Positions 63,204 through 64,000 of a DNA stretch of 64,000 nucleotides are shown here, piece by piece. Numbering within the stretch: position 1 is the stretch's first letter; the number at the start of each line of letters is the position of its first letter. The translations under genes were made by a program, and so were the position numbers. Below the pieces are notes generated by a model, which was not told the DNA's origin, ran no database searches, and saw nothing but the letters and a program-made list of their open reading frames with translations. Location of the stretch: NCBI GenBank assembly GCA_014706295.1, contig JACSVZ010000025.1:682001-746000 (forward strand), written 5' to 3'. The DNA is from Lycocorax pyrrhopterus obiensis. Taxonomy: Eukaryota; Chordata; Aves; Passeriformes; Paradisaeidae.

Positions 63204-64000
63204 CGGGTGTGACACCGTGATAGGGGTGTGACACTGCTCCAGGTGTGACCCTGTGATCCAGGTGTGACACCATGATAGGGGTGTGACACTGAGATCCGGG
63301 TGTGACACTGCTCCAGGTGTGACACTGTGATCTGGGTGTGACACTTCTCCAGGTGTGACACTGATCCAGGTGTGACACTGTGCTCAGGGGTGTGACACCA
63401 TGAGCCAGATGTGACACCGTGATCAGGGTGTGACGTGATCCAGGTGTGACACTGTGATCTGGGTGTGACACTCCTCCAGGTGTGACACCGTGATCGGGGT
63501 GTGACACTGAGATCCAGGTGTGACACTGTGCTCAGGGGTGTGACACCATGATCCAGGTGTGACACTGCTCTGGGTGTGACACTGCTCCAGGTGTGACACT
63601 GTGCTCAGGGGTGCAACACTGTGATCCGGGTGTGACACTGTGATCAGGGTGTGACACTGTGATCTGGATGTGACACCGTGATCCAGGTGTGACACTGTGA
63701 TCCAGGTGAGACACTGCTCCATGTGTGACACTGTGATCTGGGTGCGACACTGCTATCTGGGTGTGACACTGCTCCGGGTGTGACACTGTGATCCAGGTGG
63801 GACACTGCTCTGGGTGTGACACTGCTCCAGGTGTGACACCGTGATCCAGATGTGACACTGTGATCTGGATGTGACACCGTGATCCAGGTGTGGCACTGTG
63901 TTCCAGGTGTGACACTGCTCCAGGTGTGGCACTGTGCTCTAGGATGTGACACCACGCTCCAGGGTGTCACACTGTGCTCCAGGGTTTCAGAATGTGCTCC
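63204..64000. repeat. Minisatellite, 17-20-bp units, continues past the edge
   Basis: About 40 units of AGGTGTGACACTGTGATCC and a shorter AGGTGTGACACTGCTCC form, intermixed, with a third variant containing GTGCTCAGGGG. It carries about a dozen exact copies of AGGTGTGA. Several minus-strand open frames (Cys/His/Thr-rich) run through it; they are repeat products. Confidence 0.95.

Larger units (their letters stand above)
61290..64000 (-). other. FLI1 intron 2, partial
   Basis: Runs off the right edge. It contains a CR1 fragment (61921-62100), a short interval with paired GATA and ETS motifs (62790-62881) and a long minisatellite from 63204 to the edge. Confidence 0.75.

Noticed and set aside
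61290..64000. FLI1 exons 1 and 2
   Set aside because: No frame here matches the FLI1 N-terminal region. They are probably beyond the right edge, as expected from a long intron 2.
63204..64000. Minus-strand Cys/His-rich frames of up to 188 codons
   Set aside because: They are products of the minisatellite; the frame breaks where unit length changes.

Overview
The window looks like nuclear genomic DNA from a bird, possibly a songbird. It carries pieces of two neighbouring vertebrate genes, KCNJ1 and FLI1. The long non-coding stretches contain fragments of CR1 retroposons whose 3' ends resemble the avian type (tails such as GATTCTGTGAT). Several minisatellites and pentanucleotide arrays are also present. 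The coding exons are typical of vertebrates, with GT/AG introns. No bacterial, plasmid or viral gene was found.

Layout. Positions 1-21751 hold no recognisable coding exon. They contain minisatellites, one CR1 fragment and a CpG-rich block near 4.2-4.5 kb that could be a promoter. Positions 21771-22886 (+) are the complete single-exon coding region of KCNJ1 (Kir1.1/ROMK). Positions 22887-32710 are the intergenic gap between two convergent genes, with CR1 pieces and TA-rich microsatellites. From about 32711 to the right edge lies FLI1 on the minus strand: a ~2 kb 3' UTR (three miR-145-type sites), the ETS-domain last exon (34717-35246), and six upstream coding exons at 36227, 37631, 38859, 51346, 57530 and 61135. 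All exons have matching phases and consensus splice sites. The first roughly 75 codons (exons 1 and 2 by the human numbering) were not found and should lie beyond 64000.

Biology. KCNJ1 is an inward-rectifier K+ channel of transporting epithelia. FLI1 is an ETS-family transcription factor of blood and endothelium. They are physical neighbours and not a pathway; their tail-to-tail order matches the human 11q24 order (FLI1, KCNJ1, KCNJ5). KCNJ5 would be expected to the left and is not in the window.

The unusual material is mostly in the FLI1 introns: a 167-bp segment duplicated almost without change in intron 7; a 137-bp repeat with a perfect 11-bp hairpin on both sides of exon 4; two copies of one minisatellite in inverted orientation in intron 5; a (GGGAT)17 array 19 nt from the exon 4 splice donor; and a long minisatellite at the right edge rich in the T-box half-site AGGTGTGA. 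I found no convincing new protein-coding system. Alignments, repeat libraries and transcript data were not available, so percent identities are hand counts and family comparisons are from memory.
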